A stretch of DNA of 64,000 nt, taken from Mariprofundus sp. UBA1536 (GTDB lineage Bacteria > Pseudomonadota > Zetaproteobacteria > Mariprofundales > Mariprofundaceae). Positions 25,899 to 35,073 of the stretch are shown here, piece after piece. The stretch is taken from NCBI GenBank assembly GCA_002323245.1, contig DCPU01000014.1, forward strand, positions 62,001-126,000, given 5' to 3'. The notes under the pieces were generated by a model, which saw only the letters and a list, made by a program, of their open reading frames with translations, was not told the DNA's origin and searched no databases. Each line of letters begins with the position of its first letter. Within the stretch, counting starts at the first letter, position 1. The position numbers and the translations under genes were made by a program.

Positions 25899-26603
25899 TT
25901 ATTGGCTCGACAACCACTTTAACAAACCATCCAAGCTACCGAATACAAACCAGACTAAAGCTGCCCCGCCCAACAATGATAGAAATAATACTGTCAACCA
26001 AATCTTCGAAGATTTTTCCTTCAACCTTTCAGGTACTTCTTCCGTAATCACATCTTCTACTGCCTGTTCTTCTTTCTCATCTGTTTCGACTACTTTAGAG
26101 GTCGCTTTTATAGCTTCAAACTTATCTTGCATAGTTTTCAACACACTGGCGGCGTAGGTATCGGCCTTGGCCCAATCTGTTTTCATATTGTTTAACTGCG
26201 AAAACCATTGGATGGCATAAAATATTTCCATATTCACAACCAACGCTTCAAGCATGGTCATTTGTGGAAATTCTGCTTTTAAACGCCACTTGATGTATGT
26301 GCTTAAATTTAACCCTTCTGGCGCACTAAAATCTTGGCCTAGAATAGAACGCTGCAAATCAATTTTTTTAAAAATTTCAGCATCAGACACACCCAATTTA
26401 TGCATGATAAAATAGGCGTCGGTAATATGAACAAGCGTTGATTCGGGCAGTGCATCGATGGCTTTTTCCGAAAGGCTATCCACGGTATCTTCTGTTAACC
26501 CTTTGGCTTGGGCCTGCAAATCGCAACGCATCCTGAGTTTGGCAAGCAAACAAATGAGCGCCTGCTTATCGCCAGCTTGGGAAATTTCAATTTTCTTCGA
26601 CAT
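25899..26603 (-). CDS. hypothetical tail-anchored protein
   Basis: A 234-residue protein I do not recognise. The body is helical and soluble. A highly acidic stretch around residues 180-200 (many Glu, Asp and Val) precedes a basic segment (ERLKEKSSKIW) and one C-terminal transmembrane helix, LTVLFLSLLGGAALVWFVFG, near the end, so it looks tail-anchored with the bulk in the cytoplasm. ATG 26603 has GGAG ten bases upstream. It is upstream of ppiD by 127 bases and divergent from the diguanylate cyclase. Function unknown. Confidence 0.6.
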   Translation of the reverse strand: MSKKIEISQAGDKQALICLLAKLRMRCDLQAQAKGLTEDTVDSLSEKAIDALPESTLVHITDAYFIMHKLGVSDAEIFKKIDLQRSILGQDFSAPEGLNLSTYIKWRLKAEFPQMTMLEALVVNMEIFYAIQWFSQLNNMKTDWAKADTYAASVLKTMQDKFEAIKATSKVVETDEKEEQAVEDVITEEVPERLKEKSSKIWLTVLFLSLLGGAALVWFVFGSLDGLLKWLSSQ

Positions 26604-26704
26604 AACGTTCTTACTCCACACAATAACCACATGCGAACCTAGTTAACCATATTCAGCTATCATCCCTCCAATACAGCAATTTGTGAAGTTATGGATTTGC
26701 TAAT

Positions 26705-26720
26705 CGGCAGATTTCTTGCT
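26705..26720 (+). promoter_or_regulatory. sigma54 (RpoN)-type promoter for the GGDEF gene
   Basis: CGGCAG-ATTTC-TTGCT keeps the exact GG-N10-GC spacing of -24/-12 promoters, with a full TTGCT at -12. It lies 70 bases before the diguanylate cyclase start, in an intergenic region. Confidence 0.5.
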
Positions 26721-26789
26721 TTGCCAAACAACCTTCACTTGCGAAACAGTTTTTTACCATAGAAACTGTTTTCTAAACCCCGAGGATTT

Positions 26790-28049
26790 ATGACCAAAAA
26801 TACAGTTTTGATTGTTGATGAAGCCAAATTCATGTCATCAATGCTAGAAAAGCGCTTGCGCGAAGAATTTAGTTTTGAGGTGCGCATTGCCACCAGCAAG
26901 GCAGAGGCGCTCACCATTGCAGAGAGTGAAGGCGAAAATATATTTATAAGCCTGATGAATTTAACACTGCCCGATGCTCCTGATGGCGAAGCTGTAGATG
27001 CGATTATTGAATTGGGCATACCTACGATTGTCTTTAGTGGACGATTTGAATCACAAATACGAACCCGCATGCTACAAAAACGTGTGGTTGATTATATCCC
27101 TAAGGTTGGCAGGCGTAGCTTAGACTATTTGATGCAATTGCTGCATCGCTTGCTAGCCAACACCCAAATTGAAGCTCTGATTGTTGATGATAGCGCCACA
27201 AGCAGAACACATTTCTCAAATTTACTGTCCCAAATGCTCATCCCGAATGTTTGCGTCAATGATGCCAAAGAAGCCATCGCAACTATTTCCAAAGACCCTT
27301 ACCGCTATAGCTTGTTACTCATTGATTTCCATATGCAAGACACCACAGGCTTAGAGTTAGTTCACGAACTACAAAATATTACCGATACCGACCGCATGGC
27401 CATCATCGGCATTTCGGGCGTCAACGATCACTTCTTAACCGCCCAATTCCTCAAGGCTGGTTCTACTGATTTCTTGTATAAATCAAGCTCATATGAAGAA
27501 TTTCTTTGCCGAATTTCGCAAGCCTTAAAGAACCTTGATCATGTCAAAGCTTTGGAAGAAGCAGCGAGCACCGACTATCTCACCAAACTTAAAAACAGGC
27601 GTTCTTTATTTGATATTGGTAATATGCTTTGGAAACAATCCAACCGCGAACTTCAACCCAAACTACACGTAGCCATGATTGATATGGATCATTTTAAAAA
27701 CATTAACGATCAACACGGCCATGAATTTGGTGATCTGACACTGGTAAGGATGGCTAACCTATTAAAAGAAAGCTTTCGCACCTCAGATTTAATCGTTCGT
27801 TACGGCGGAGAGGAATTTTGTGTTCTCCTTTGTCAATCTACACCTGAGCAAACCCAACTTCTGATGGAAAATTTTAGAGCCAAAGTAGCTGCCCAAACTT
27901 TTCAAATTATGAATGTGCAGATACCTGTCACCATCAGTATCGGCATCTGTACTGAGCAGCAAAGCGCGTTAGAGGATATGATAAATTTGGCTGACCAGCG
28001 TCTTTATGCAGCCAAAGCCAAAGGCCGCAACTGTGTGGTATTTGATTAA
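26790..28049 (+). CDS. REC-REC-GGDEF diguanylate cyclase
   Basis: A 419-residue soluble response regulator that should make c-di-GMP from two GTP. The first receiver (residues 5-120) is degenerate: the phosphoacceptor position is Asn57 (LMNLTLPD), though Lys105 remains. The second receiver (128-245) has the acidic pair DD133-134, Asp179 (LLIDFHMQD) and KSS at 231-233. The GGDEF domain runs from about 258, with active site GGEEF at 339-343 and an inhibitory RxxD (RTSD) five residues before it, so product inhibition is expected. CGAGGATTT precedes the ATG. A sigma54-like promoter lies upstream. No cognate kinase is adjacent. Confidence 0.93.
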   Translation: MTKNTVLIVDEAKFMSSMLEKRLREEFSFEVRIATSKAEALTIAESEGENIFISLMNLTLPDAPDGEAVDAIIELGIPTIVFSGRFESQIRTRMLQKRVVDYIPKVGRRSLDYLMQLLHRLLANTQIEALIVDDSATSRTHFSNLLSQMLIPNVCVNDAKEAIATISKDPYRYSLLLIDFHMQDTTGLELVHELQNITDTDRMAIIGISGVNDHFLTAQFLKAGSTDFLYKSSSYEEFLCRISQALKNLDHVKALEEAASTDYLTKLKNRRSLFDIGNMLWKQSNRELQPKLHVAMIDMDHFKNINDQHGHEFGDLTLVRMANLLKESFRTSDLIVRYGGEEFCVLLCQSTPEQTQLLMENFRAKVAAQTFQIMNVQIPVTISIGICTEQQSALEDMINLADQRLYAAKAKGRNCVVFD

Positions 28050-28999
28050 GGCTCTTTAGCCAAGGGCTCTGGTATAACGTTGGCAATGCCAAAAGGGATA
28101 TGCACCATAGGAATATCACCTGATTCAGATTGCAAATGACCGCGTTGATCATCAAAGAAGATATGCGGCTTGAGGCTGGCAAGAATACGTGATTTATTCA
28201 TACCACCCAAAAATATAGTTTCATTGGCGCTCACGCCCCACTCTTCAAGGGTGGTGATTACCCGCTCATGGGTAGGCGCTGAGCGAGCTGTGATGATTGC
28301 TGTGCGAATGAGGCGCCTGTAAGACCTATCTTGCTCCACTTGCTTGTCTTCTAAGCCTTGCAGTACAGATATTTTACGAAACAAATCAGCCAAAGGGCCA
28401 GGCCGATGCGGAATCTTTGATTTTTTCACTTCATGGGCTGTAAAATCAGAAAGGTTTCCTGATTTATAAACTGTTTCTGCCTCATCATCGGCAATCACAC
28501 CATCAAAGTCGAAAGCAATACGCAGCTCTTCATCGCCGGTATCATTCACAGCTTTGCCAGGCAAAACCACACCTGCAGGAAAACCTGCTTTGATAGCTTT
28601 TTGCACATCTTCTTCATTGGCGGATAAAAACAATGAAGCGTTAAAGGCGGGTATATATTCGTAGGGAGATTTGCCTTCCATAAAAGCTGCCCGAGTAATT
28701 TGTAGGCCATAGTGAGCAATCGAGCGAAACACACGCTTGCCTGTTGCCGCAGAATTGCGCGATAACAACACCACTTCCACGGGTTGCTCAGCTGGGTAAT
28801 GGTGATTGATATTGAGAAAGCGCTTGATAAAAGGGAAAGCCACGCCTTTGCCCAGCACTTTATCGATATGCTCTTCTTGGAATGCTTTGTAAGCCTTTGG
28901 CCCTTGCTCTTCAAACAAGGCATGGGATTCTGACAAATCAAACAATGCGCTTGATGAGACTGCAATCACAAGTTTATTTTCAATCGGAAAAGATGCCAT
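28046..28999 (-). CDS. cytosolic 5'-nucleotidase family protein
   Basis: A 317-residue protein of the 5'-nucleotidase family related to eukaryotic NT5C1 enzymes, HAD-type phosphatases acting on nucleoside monophosphates. The nucleophile motif FDFDGVIADDEAE is at about residues 168-180, with VVLLSRNSAATGKRVF earlier, ITARSAPTHERVITTLEEWG as the lysine/threonine region, and FLGGMNKSRIL plus IFFDDQRGHL as the acidic motif. There is no signal peptide. The 3' end overlaps the convergent diguanylate cyclase by four bases. Preferred nucleotide unknown. Confidence 0.82.
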   Translation of the reverse strand: MASFPIENKLVIAVSSSALFDLSESHALFEEQGPKAYKAFQEEHIDKVLGKGVAFPFIKRFLNINHHYPAEQPVEVVLLSRNSAATGKRVFRSIAHYGLQITRAAFMEGKSPYEYIPAFNASLFLSANEEDVQKAIKAGFPAGVVLPGKAVNDTGDEELRIAFDFDGVIADDEAETVYKSGNLSDFTAHEVKKSKIPHRPGPLADLFRKISVLQGLEDKQVEQDRSYRRLIRTAIITARSAPTHERVITTLEEWGVSANETIFLGGMNKSRILASLKPHIFFDDQRGHLQSESGDIPMVHIPFGIANVIPEPLAKEP

Positions 29000-29008
29000 G
29001 TTCTAAGA

Positions 29009-29569
29009 CTAAAGCAGCTTAGCAATCGGCGCAAAAGATTTGCGATGAATGGGGCTAACGCCATGCGCTAACAACGCATCCATGTGCACTTTGGTGCCGT
29101 ATCCTTTGTGTTTAGCAAATTGATAACCCGGATGCACCACATCATAAGCACACATCAGCCGATCACGCACCACTTTGGCAATAATGGATGCTGCGGCAAT
29201 TTCTTGCACCAAATCATCGCCACCAATTACCGCTGTGGTTGGCACTGGCATATCCAAAGGCACTCTATTGCCATCAACCACCACTGCAGTGGGGGCAATT
29301 TGCAAACCAAGTACAGCTTTACGCATGGCAGCCATGGTGGCGTGTAAGATGTTTAAATTATCTATCTCTTTAAGACTGGCTTGAGCTACGGCGTAACTGA
29401 CGGCGTGCTTTTTAAGGTGATGATAAATCTTAATACGCTTTTTCTCAGAAACTTTCTTGGAATCTCGATAAGCGCCAAGCATGGGATCATTGGGCGAGAG
29501 AATCACCGCAGCAGTAACCACAGGCCCCGCCAGTGGTCCTCTACCTACTTCATCAACACCAGCTAACAT
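29009..29569 (-). CDS. rnhB: ribonuclease HII
   Basis: Cleaves RNA in RNA/DNA hybrids, including single ribonucleotides in DNA. 186 residues. The catalytic Asp-Glu pair is in GVDEVGRGPLAGPVV at residues 4-18; the third and fourth acidic positions are in VVVDGNRVP and the DVVHPGYQF region, and ASIIAKVVRDR and HKGYGTKVHMDAL are conserved. ATG 29569 follows AGAGGT; a start six codons earlier would overlap the upstream gene. It is the second gene in vanZ-like-rnhB-nucleotidase. Confidence 0.96.
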   Translation of the reverse strand: MLAGVDEVGRGPLAGPVVTAAVILSPNDPMLGAYRDSKKVSEKKRIKIYHHLKKHAVSYAVAQASLKEIDNLNILHATMAAMRKAVLGLQIAPTAVVVDGNRVPLDMPVPTTAVIGGDDLVQEIAAASIIAKVVRDRLMCAYDVVHPGYQFAKHKGYGTKVHMDALLAHGVSPIHRKSFAPIAKLL

Positions 29570-29571
29570 GA

Positions 29572-29931
29572 TTACCTCTTTCTCCAAACAATAATTGCAA
29601 TCATCAACAATGCCCCCGTGGTATCAGCGACCCAATCCCACACATCAGCATCACGGCCTGCGATAAAGGATTGATGGTATTCATCAGTTACACCATAAAC
29701 ACTTGCAAATAGCAGTGCTACCAATGCAGTGATTATAACTGGAAAATTCAAATGACGAAAACTAAGCCAAGCTAATCCACCCATCAGCGCATAAGCACTT
29801 GCATGAATAAGTTTATCTTGGTGAGGAAACATCATGGCTACAGGCAGTGTGGATTGATGAGACATAAAAAATATCAAACAGCAGTACCCAAACAGTAAAC
29901 TGGCATCACGAACAGGCGTAACAGTCATCAT
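29572..29931 (-). CDS. VanZ-like membrane protein
   Basis: A 119-residue VanZ-family protein with four predicted transmembrane segments. The family pattern is visible: MSHQSTLP after the first helix, DKLIHASAYALMGGLAW, then VYGVTDEYHQSFIAGRDADVWDWVADTTGALL, with conserved His, Asp, Glu and Arg on the membrane face. VanZ itself gives low-level teicoplanin resistance in enterococci, but most chromosomal relatives have no known role, and resistance should not be inferred. The gene starts 16 bases after the nuo operon terminator and is followed by rnhB. Confidence 0.85.
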   Translation of the reverse strand: MMTVTPVRDASLLFGYCCLIFFMSHQSTLPVAMMFPHQDKLIHASAYALMGGLAWLSFRHLNFPVIITALVALLFASVYGVTDEYHQSFIAGRDADVWDWVADTTGALLMIAIIVWRKR

Positions 29932-29946
29932 CTAAGTGATAGGCAT

Positions 29947-29981
29947 AAAAAAACCCGGCTTTGGATGACCAAGGCCGGGTT
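29947..29981 (-). terminator. Rho-independent terminator of the nuo operon
   Basis: Minus-strand stem AACCCGGC/GCCGGGTT with an inner partly paired loop is followed by seven T residues, 19 bases after the nuoN stop. Confidence 0.9.
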
Positions 29982-29999
29982 GTTAAAATCGTGAAACAA

Positions 30000-31463
30000 T
30001 TAGACCAGACCGGCCAAGGCCAATCGGCACATCGCCATCACAGGTTCAGGGTAAATACCAATGGCTACAATCACTAAGGTTGTAAGCACAACGATGACTT
30101 GTAGCGGTGCAGATTTAGCGAAGTTAAAGCTGACGCGCTCTTCATCAAAATACATGTATTTTACGATACGAATATAATAAAACGCACCGATAGCGGAGAA
30201 TAACACACCCAGAGTAGCCAAAATAATATGGTCGGCTTCAATGACTGCGATAAATACAGCATATTTAGCCCAGAAACCGCCCAAGAATGGAATACCAGCC
30301 ATAGAGAACATCAACAAACCCATGGCCAAGGCATAACCTGGACGCACCCGTGACAAACCAGCGAAATCATCAAGCAATTCGCCTTGAATCTCATCTCTAC
30401 GCATCATGATGATGATGGCAAACACACCCATGGTCATAAATAAATAGATGGTCATATAAATCAAGATGCCTGCATAACCATCATTCGAACCTGCAATCAG
30501 ACCAAGCAAGATAAAGCCAATATGACCAATGGTTGAATAAGCCAACATCCGTTTGATGTTACGTTGCGCAATCGCTGCAATATTACCAACAGCCATAGAA
30601 AGCACAGCCAAGAACATCAAAATCGTTGTGTATTCAGCTTGTAGCCCTGGGAACACATCCACAAGGATACGCATAAATACCACTAGGCCAGCTACTTTTG
30701 GCGCTACGGACATAAAGGCAGTGATTGGCGTAGGCGCGCCTTCATAAGCATCAGGTGTCCACATATGGAAGGGGGCAACCGAAACTTTAAAGGATAAACC
30801 AGCCAAAACGAACAACATACCGGTTAACACTGCCAAACGTTGGTCTTCACCGCTGTTGGAAATGATGTCACCCATTTCTGTGAAAATGAAGCTGCCTGTG
30901 CTGCCGTAAAGGAAGGTTAAACCGTAGAGCAACATACACGATGAAAGTGCACCAAGGATGAAATATTTCAATGCAGCTTCAGTTGAGCGAAGCACATCAC
31001 GCTGATAACCCACAAGCACATAAACCGACAAAGCCATCAACTCTAAACCCAAATACATGGTGACAAAGTTGGTCGCAGATACCATCAACATCATACCCAA
31101 GGAAGCAAACAACATGATGGTGTAATACTCACCCACATTGGCTTCATCCTTGACGTAATTAAGCGATAGCATCATGGCAAAGACTGTTGCAATAGCTATC
31201 AGTAACTTGGCGTAAACTGCAAATGGATCCAGCACAAAATAACCGTAGAAAGTGGTGCTTGCATCCGAGCCAGAAACATAAAGAACACTTGCGCCAACAG
31301 CAATAACAGTGGCAATAGAAACACCAGCCACGATGTTTTGACGGCTTACTGATAAGAACACACTCATCAACAACACCACCATGCCCATCACGGCTAAGAT
31401 TATCTCAGGTAAGATAAGCTCTAAATTCTCTGGGAACGGGAAGGGAAAAACGACCTCAGCCAT
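30000..31463 (-). CDS. nuoN: NADH-quinone oxidoreductase subunit N
   Basis: Antiporter-like proton-pumping subunit of complex I in the inner membrane, 487 residues with about 14 transmembrane helices. The functional lysine region FKVSVAPFHMWTPDAYEGAPTPITAF is split around residues 230-255, and KRMLAYSTIGHIGF near 308 matches the second half of the antiporter family. The glutamate of TM5 lies in MYLGLELMALSVY. It is the last gene of the operon, 12 bases after nuoM and just before a strong terminator. Confidence 0.97.
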   Translation of the reverse strand: MAEVVFPFPFPENLELILPEIILAVMGMVVLLMSVFLSVSRQNIVAGVSIATVIAVGASVLYVSGSDASTTFYGYFVLDPFAVYAKLLIAIATVFAMMLSLNYVKDEANVGEYYTIMLFASLGMMLMVSATNFVTMYLGLELMALSVYVLVGYQRDVLRSTEAALKYFILGALSSCMLLYGLTFLYGSTGSFIFTEMGDIISNSGEDQRLAVLTGMLFVLAGLSFKVSVAPFHMWTPDAYEGAPTPITAFMSVAPKVAGLVVFMRILVDVFPGLQAEYTTILMFLAVLSMAVGNIAAIAQRNIKRMLAYSTIGHIGFILLGLIAGSNDGYAGILIYMTIYLFMTMGVFAIIIMMRRDEIQGELLDDFAGLSRVRPGYALAMGLLMFSMAGIPFLGGFWAKYAVFIAVIEADHIILATLGVLFSAIGAFYYIRIVKYMYFDEERVSFNFAKSAPLQVIVVLTTLVIVAIGIYPEPVMAMCRLALAGLV

Positions 31464-31475
31464 ATCTTTTAAACC

Positions 31476-33044
31476 TCAGTGGGCAGCGGCGTGCGACGCC
31501 GTTGCATGTTCTAGTATTGCTGCTGCTGCATCAAGCTTGCTTGTTGTCGATTGGTCGATCAAATGCGCTACCGATTCATGTAATAAATCAAGTACTGGAA
31601 CAGGGTAAAAGCCCACCCATACAGTCAGCACAATCAAAGGCACGAAAATACCAAACTCACGCAATGACATATCTGGCATAGAGCGAACAGTATCTTTCAC
31701 CAAATCGCCCATAATCACGCGTTTGTACATCCAAAGGGTGTAACAAGCTGATAAAACAACGCTGATGGCTGCAGCAATGGCAATCCATTTGGCAGAGACA
31801 CTAAGCGCCATAGGATCAGCTGCGAAGGTACCAATCAACACCATGATTTCACCGATAAATGCCGAAGAACCTGGTAGTGCCACATTGGCCATAGAAAACA
31901 CTAGCATCACAGCCGCAAAGACAGGCATCACATTCGCCACCCCTCCGTAATCAGCAATTTCGCGGCTGTGAAGTCTGTCGTACATCACGCCCACACAAAG
32001 GAACAGTGCAGCTGCTACAAAACCATGAGAAATCATGTTAATAACTGCGCCTTCCAAAGCTTGCTGGGTGAATACAAAGGTACCCAATGTAACAAATCCC
32101 ATATGGGCAATGGATGAATATGCAATCAAGCGCTTCATATCACGTTGCATCATCGCAACGAGGGAAATGTAAACAATCGCGACTAAGCTCAAGCCTATCA
32201 TCATTGGCGCAAAATATTGTGACGCATCAGGCAACATCGGAAGCGAGAAACGCAGGTAACCGTATGCGCCCATTTTCAACAAGATACCCGCTAGTATCAC
32301 AGAACCTGCAGTTGGTGCTTCGGTATGCGCATCAGGCAACCAAGTATGCACTGGCCACATCGGAACCTTCACAGCAAAGGCCACAAAGAAGGCAATGAAA
32401 ATCCAGAACTGCCAAGTGAAATCAAATGGATAGTCCATAAACGCCAGCATGCTGAACGTGCCACCAGCTTCAAAATGCATAGCCAACAAAGCAACAAGCA
32501 TCAACACTGAACCAGCCAAGGTATACAAGAAGAATTTCAATGTGGCATAGATACGGTTTTTACCGCCCCAAACACCAATAATCAGATACATGGGAATCAA
32601 CATCGCTTCCCAGAAGAAGTAGAACAAAATTGCATCCAATGCCGAGAACACACCAATCAATGTGGTTTCCAAAATCAAGAAGGCAATCATGTATTCTTTA
32701 ACGCGAGTTTGAATACATTGCCAAGCCGAGATAATACAAATCACGATCAACAAGCCAGTAAGCACGATAAATGGCATAGAAATACCATCTACACCCAATT
32801 GATAATTGATATTAAATGCAGGAATCCAATGATGGAATTCTTCAAACTGCATATGCGATGTGGTTCTATCGAAGCTAAAAATAAGCGGCAAGGTGACGAT
32901 GAAAGTGGCTATAGAAAAAGCTAGCGCGCTCCAACGCACCATGGTTTCATTTTTAACCAGCAACCAAATCAGCAAAGCACCAACTGTAGGCAGGAAAGTT
33001 GCCACAGAGAGGATGGGGAAGCCCAATACGTTATTCAATTCCAT
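31476..33044 (-). CDS. nuoM: NADH-quinone oxidoreductase subunit M
   Basis: Antiporter-like subunit of the membrane arm, 522 residues. Conserved features are YFFWEAMLIPMYLIIG with the TM5 glutamate (about residue 145), FAVKVPMWPVHTWLPDAHTEAP with the key lysine (about 235), and DMKRLIAYSSIAHMGFV (about 310). The C-terminus has a His/Ala-rich tail (EHATASHAAAH) of unknown significance. It follows nuoL by 16 bases. In relatives it pumps one proton per quinone reduced. Confidence 0.97.
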   Translation of the reverse strand: MELNNVLGFPILSVATFLPTVGALLIWLLVKNETMVRWSALAFSIATFIVTLPLIFSFDRTTSHMQFEEFHHWIPAFNINYQLGVDGISMPFIVLTGLLIVICIISAWQCIQTRVKEYMIAFLILETTLIGVFSALDAILFYFFWEAMLIPMYLIIGVWGGKNRIYATLKFFLYTLAGSVLMLVALLAMHFEAGGTFSMLAFMDYPFDFTWQFWIFIAFFVAFAVKVPMWPVHTWLPDAHTEAPTAGSVILAGILLKMGAYGYLRFSLPMLPDASQYFAPMMIGLSLVAIVYISLVAMMQRDMKRLIAYSSIAHMGFVTLGTFVFTQQALEGAVINMISHGFVAAALFLCVGVMYDRLHSREIADYGGVANVMPVFAAVMLVFSMANVALPGSSAFIGEIMVLIGTFAADPMALSVSAKWIAIAAAISVVLSACYTLWMYKRVIMGDLVKDTVRSMPDMSLREFGIFVPLIVLTVWVGFYPVPVLDLLHESVAHLIDQSTTSKLDAAAAILEHATASHAAAH

Positions 33045-33060
33045 GATTCGCCGTCTCCCC

Positions 33061-35064
33061 TTACGCGTTGAGCATCAAGTATGTAAGCAAACCAAACACA
33101 CCGATGACCATAGCGTAGGCATAGTGATACACCATTCCGCTCTGAATATTCTTAAGCATTGCCGCACCATTTTTGACTGTGCCAATAATGCCGCCATGAA
33201 TCATGCCCTTATCAATCAAGCGCAAATCGCCTGTTTGCCAGAAGAACTGACCCAGTTTTTGAATCGGACGAACAAACAAGAAATCGTACAACTCATCCCA
33301 ATACCATTTGTTGTACAAGAAGGTGTGAATCGGGCGGAAGGTCTTGGCAATAGCTGCTGGCACCTTGGTTTCTTTAAAATACATCAAAGTTGCAGTCAAA
33401 ATACCCAGCACGGCCAAAACAAAGGCTCCATACTCCAACCAGAAATGGGATTGGGTATGATCTTCTTCTAGCATTTCAAGCATCGCAATGGAGTTATGCG
33501 CATCCATCACAAAAATCGAATTTCTAAAATAACCATCAACAATCACTTCATCAGCCATGTTCATGTAATGGTATCCCCAATAGCCAGCTACCACTGCGCC
33601 CACTGCCAAAATCACCAATGGCAATGTAATCACCCAAGGGGATTCATGCAGATGCGATTTGGTTGCTGCAGGCACGCGGTCGCTATTGTGGAAGGTCAAG
33701 AAGAACATGCGGAAGGTGTAAAAAGCAGTCATAAATACACCGCTCATCAAGGCATAATAAGCAATTTCACTTGTCCAGCCCATGCCGCGTGCATACGTCG
33801 CTTCAATAATCAAATCTTTGGAGTAATAACCAGCAAATGGTGGAATACCAGCAAGTGCCAAACCAGCTAGCAACATGGTGATATAGGTAATCGGCATATA
33901 CTTGCGCAATTGACCCATTTTACGGATATCCTGATTGGACATCACAGCATGAATCACTGAACCCGCTGCCAAGAACAACAAGGCTTTAAAGTATGCATGC
34001 GTCATCAGATGGAAGATGCCCGCTGAATAAGCCGATACACCGCAAGCCACAAACATATAACCAAGTTGCGAACAAGTAGAATAAGCGATTACGCGTTTGA
34101 TATCATTTTGTACCAAACCAATGGTAGCACACATAAACGCAGTGATGGCGCCGACGATGACTACAGCAGCCAAAGCAACTTCTGAGTATTCAAACATAGG
34201 GGATAAACGCGCCACCATGAATACGCCAGCAGTCACCATGGTTGCAGCGTGGATCAATGCAGAAATTGGTGTTGGGCCTTCCATGGAATCAGGCAGCCAA
34301 ACATGCAATGGCACTTGGCCTGATTTACCCATAGCGCCGACAAACAAAGCCAAACAGATAAAGGTGATCGTATCCATTTCCCAACCCAAGAAAGACATGG
34401 TTGAACCTGAAGCAACCAACCCTTGCACCTGCGCAAACACTTCGCGGTAGTCGACTGTGCCGAAATAATACCAAACTGCCAAAATACCAATAGCAAAACC
34501 AAAGTCGCCCACACGGTTGACAATAAATGCTTTCATCGCTGCTTTATTGGCTGAATCGCGTTTAAACCAAAAACCAATCAAAAGGTAAGAGAACAAACCC
34601 ACTGCTTCCCAACCAAAGAACAAGGTGAAGAAGCTATTACCCATGACCAATACCAGCATAGAGAAAGTAAAGGCAGAGATGTAAGAGAAGAAACGGGCAT
34701 AACCTGGATCGCCATGCATATAACCAATGGTATAGATGTGCACACATGCAGACACCACCGTCACCGTCATCATCATGATGGTGGTAAGCGGGTCAATCAT
34801 CATCCCGATTTGCACCACCAAATCACCAGATGCAATCCACGTCCAGAAATTGCCATAAAATTCAGCGCCATCAAGCACCTGTAAAAACACATGTACTGAT
34901 AAAATCGCAGCCAAAATCACAGAACCCGATGTGATGATATGACTCAATCGTTCTTTAAGAAACCAACCAAACAAACCTGCAGTAAGCGCTCCCAAAAGCG
35001 GTAATAATGGGATAGCCAGTAGCTCTGTTGTATTCAATGTCATTTCCGTAGCTTCTAACACCAT
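33061..35064 (-). CDS. nuoL: NADH-quinone oxidoreductase subunit L
   Basis: Largest membrane subunit, 667 residues: an antiporter-like core plus the C-terminal long lateral helix that runs along NuoM and NuoN. FFGWEAVGLFSYLLIGFW carries the TM5 glutamate (about residue 150), KSGQVPLHVWLPDSMEGPTP the essential lysine (about 240), and DIKRVIAYSTCSQLGYM follows near 330. The first ATG, after AGGGGATTTC, is used; another ATG seven codons on is possible. It lies nine bases after nuoK. Confidence 0.97.
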   Translation of the reverse strand: MVLEATEMTLNTTELLAIPLLPLLGALTAGLFGWFLKERLSHIITSGSVILAAILSVHVFLQVLDGAEFYGNFWTWIASGDLVVQIGMMIDPLTTIMMMTVTVVSACVHIYTIGYMHGDPGYARFFSYISAFTFSMLVLVMGNSFFTLFFGWEAVGLFSYLLIGFWFKRDSANKAAMKAFIVNRVGDFGFAIGILAVWYYFGTVDYREVFAQVQGLVASGSTMSFLGWEMDTITFICLALFVGAMGKSGQVPLHVWLPDSMEGPTPISALIHAATMVTAGVFMVARLSPMFEYSEVALAAVVIVGAITAFMCATIGLVQNDIKRVIAYSTCSQLGYMFVACGVSAYSAGIFHLMTHAYFKALLFLAAGSVIHAVMSNQDIRKMGQLRKYMPITYITMLLAGLALAGIPPFAGYYSKDLIIEATYARGMGWTSEIAYYALMSGVFMTAFYTFRMFFLTFHNSDRVPAATKSHLHESPWVITLPLVILAVGAVVAGYWGYHYMNMADEVIVDGYFRNSIFVMDAHNSIAMLEMLEEDHTQSHFWLEYGAFVLAVLGILTATLMYFKETKVPAAIAKTFRPIHTFLYNKWYWDELYDFLFVRPIQKLGQFFWQTGDLRLIDKGMIHGGIIGTVKNGAAMLKNIQSGMVYHYAYAMVIGVFGLLTYLMLNA

Positions 35065-35073
35065 GAAATCCCC

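Noticed and set aside
29572..29931. VanZ-like gene as an antibiotic resistance determinant
   Set aside because: Isolated chromosomal VanZ-family genes without vanHAX are common and have no established resistance role.
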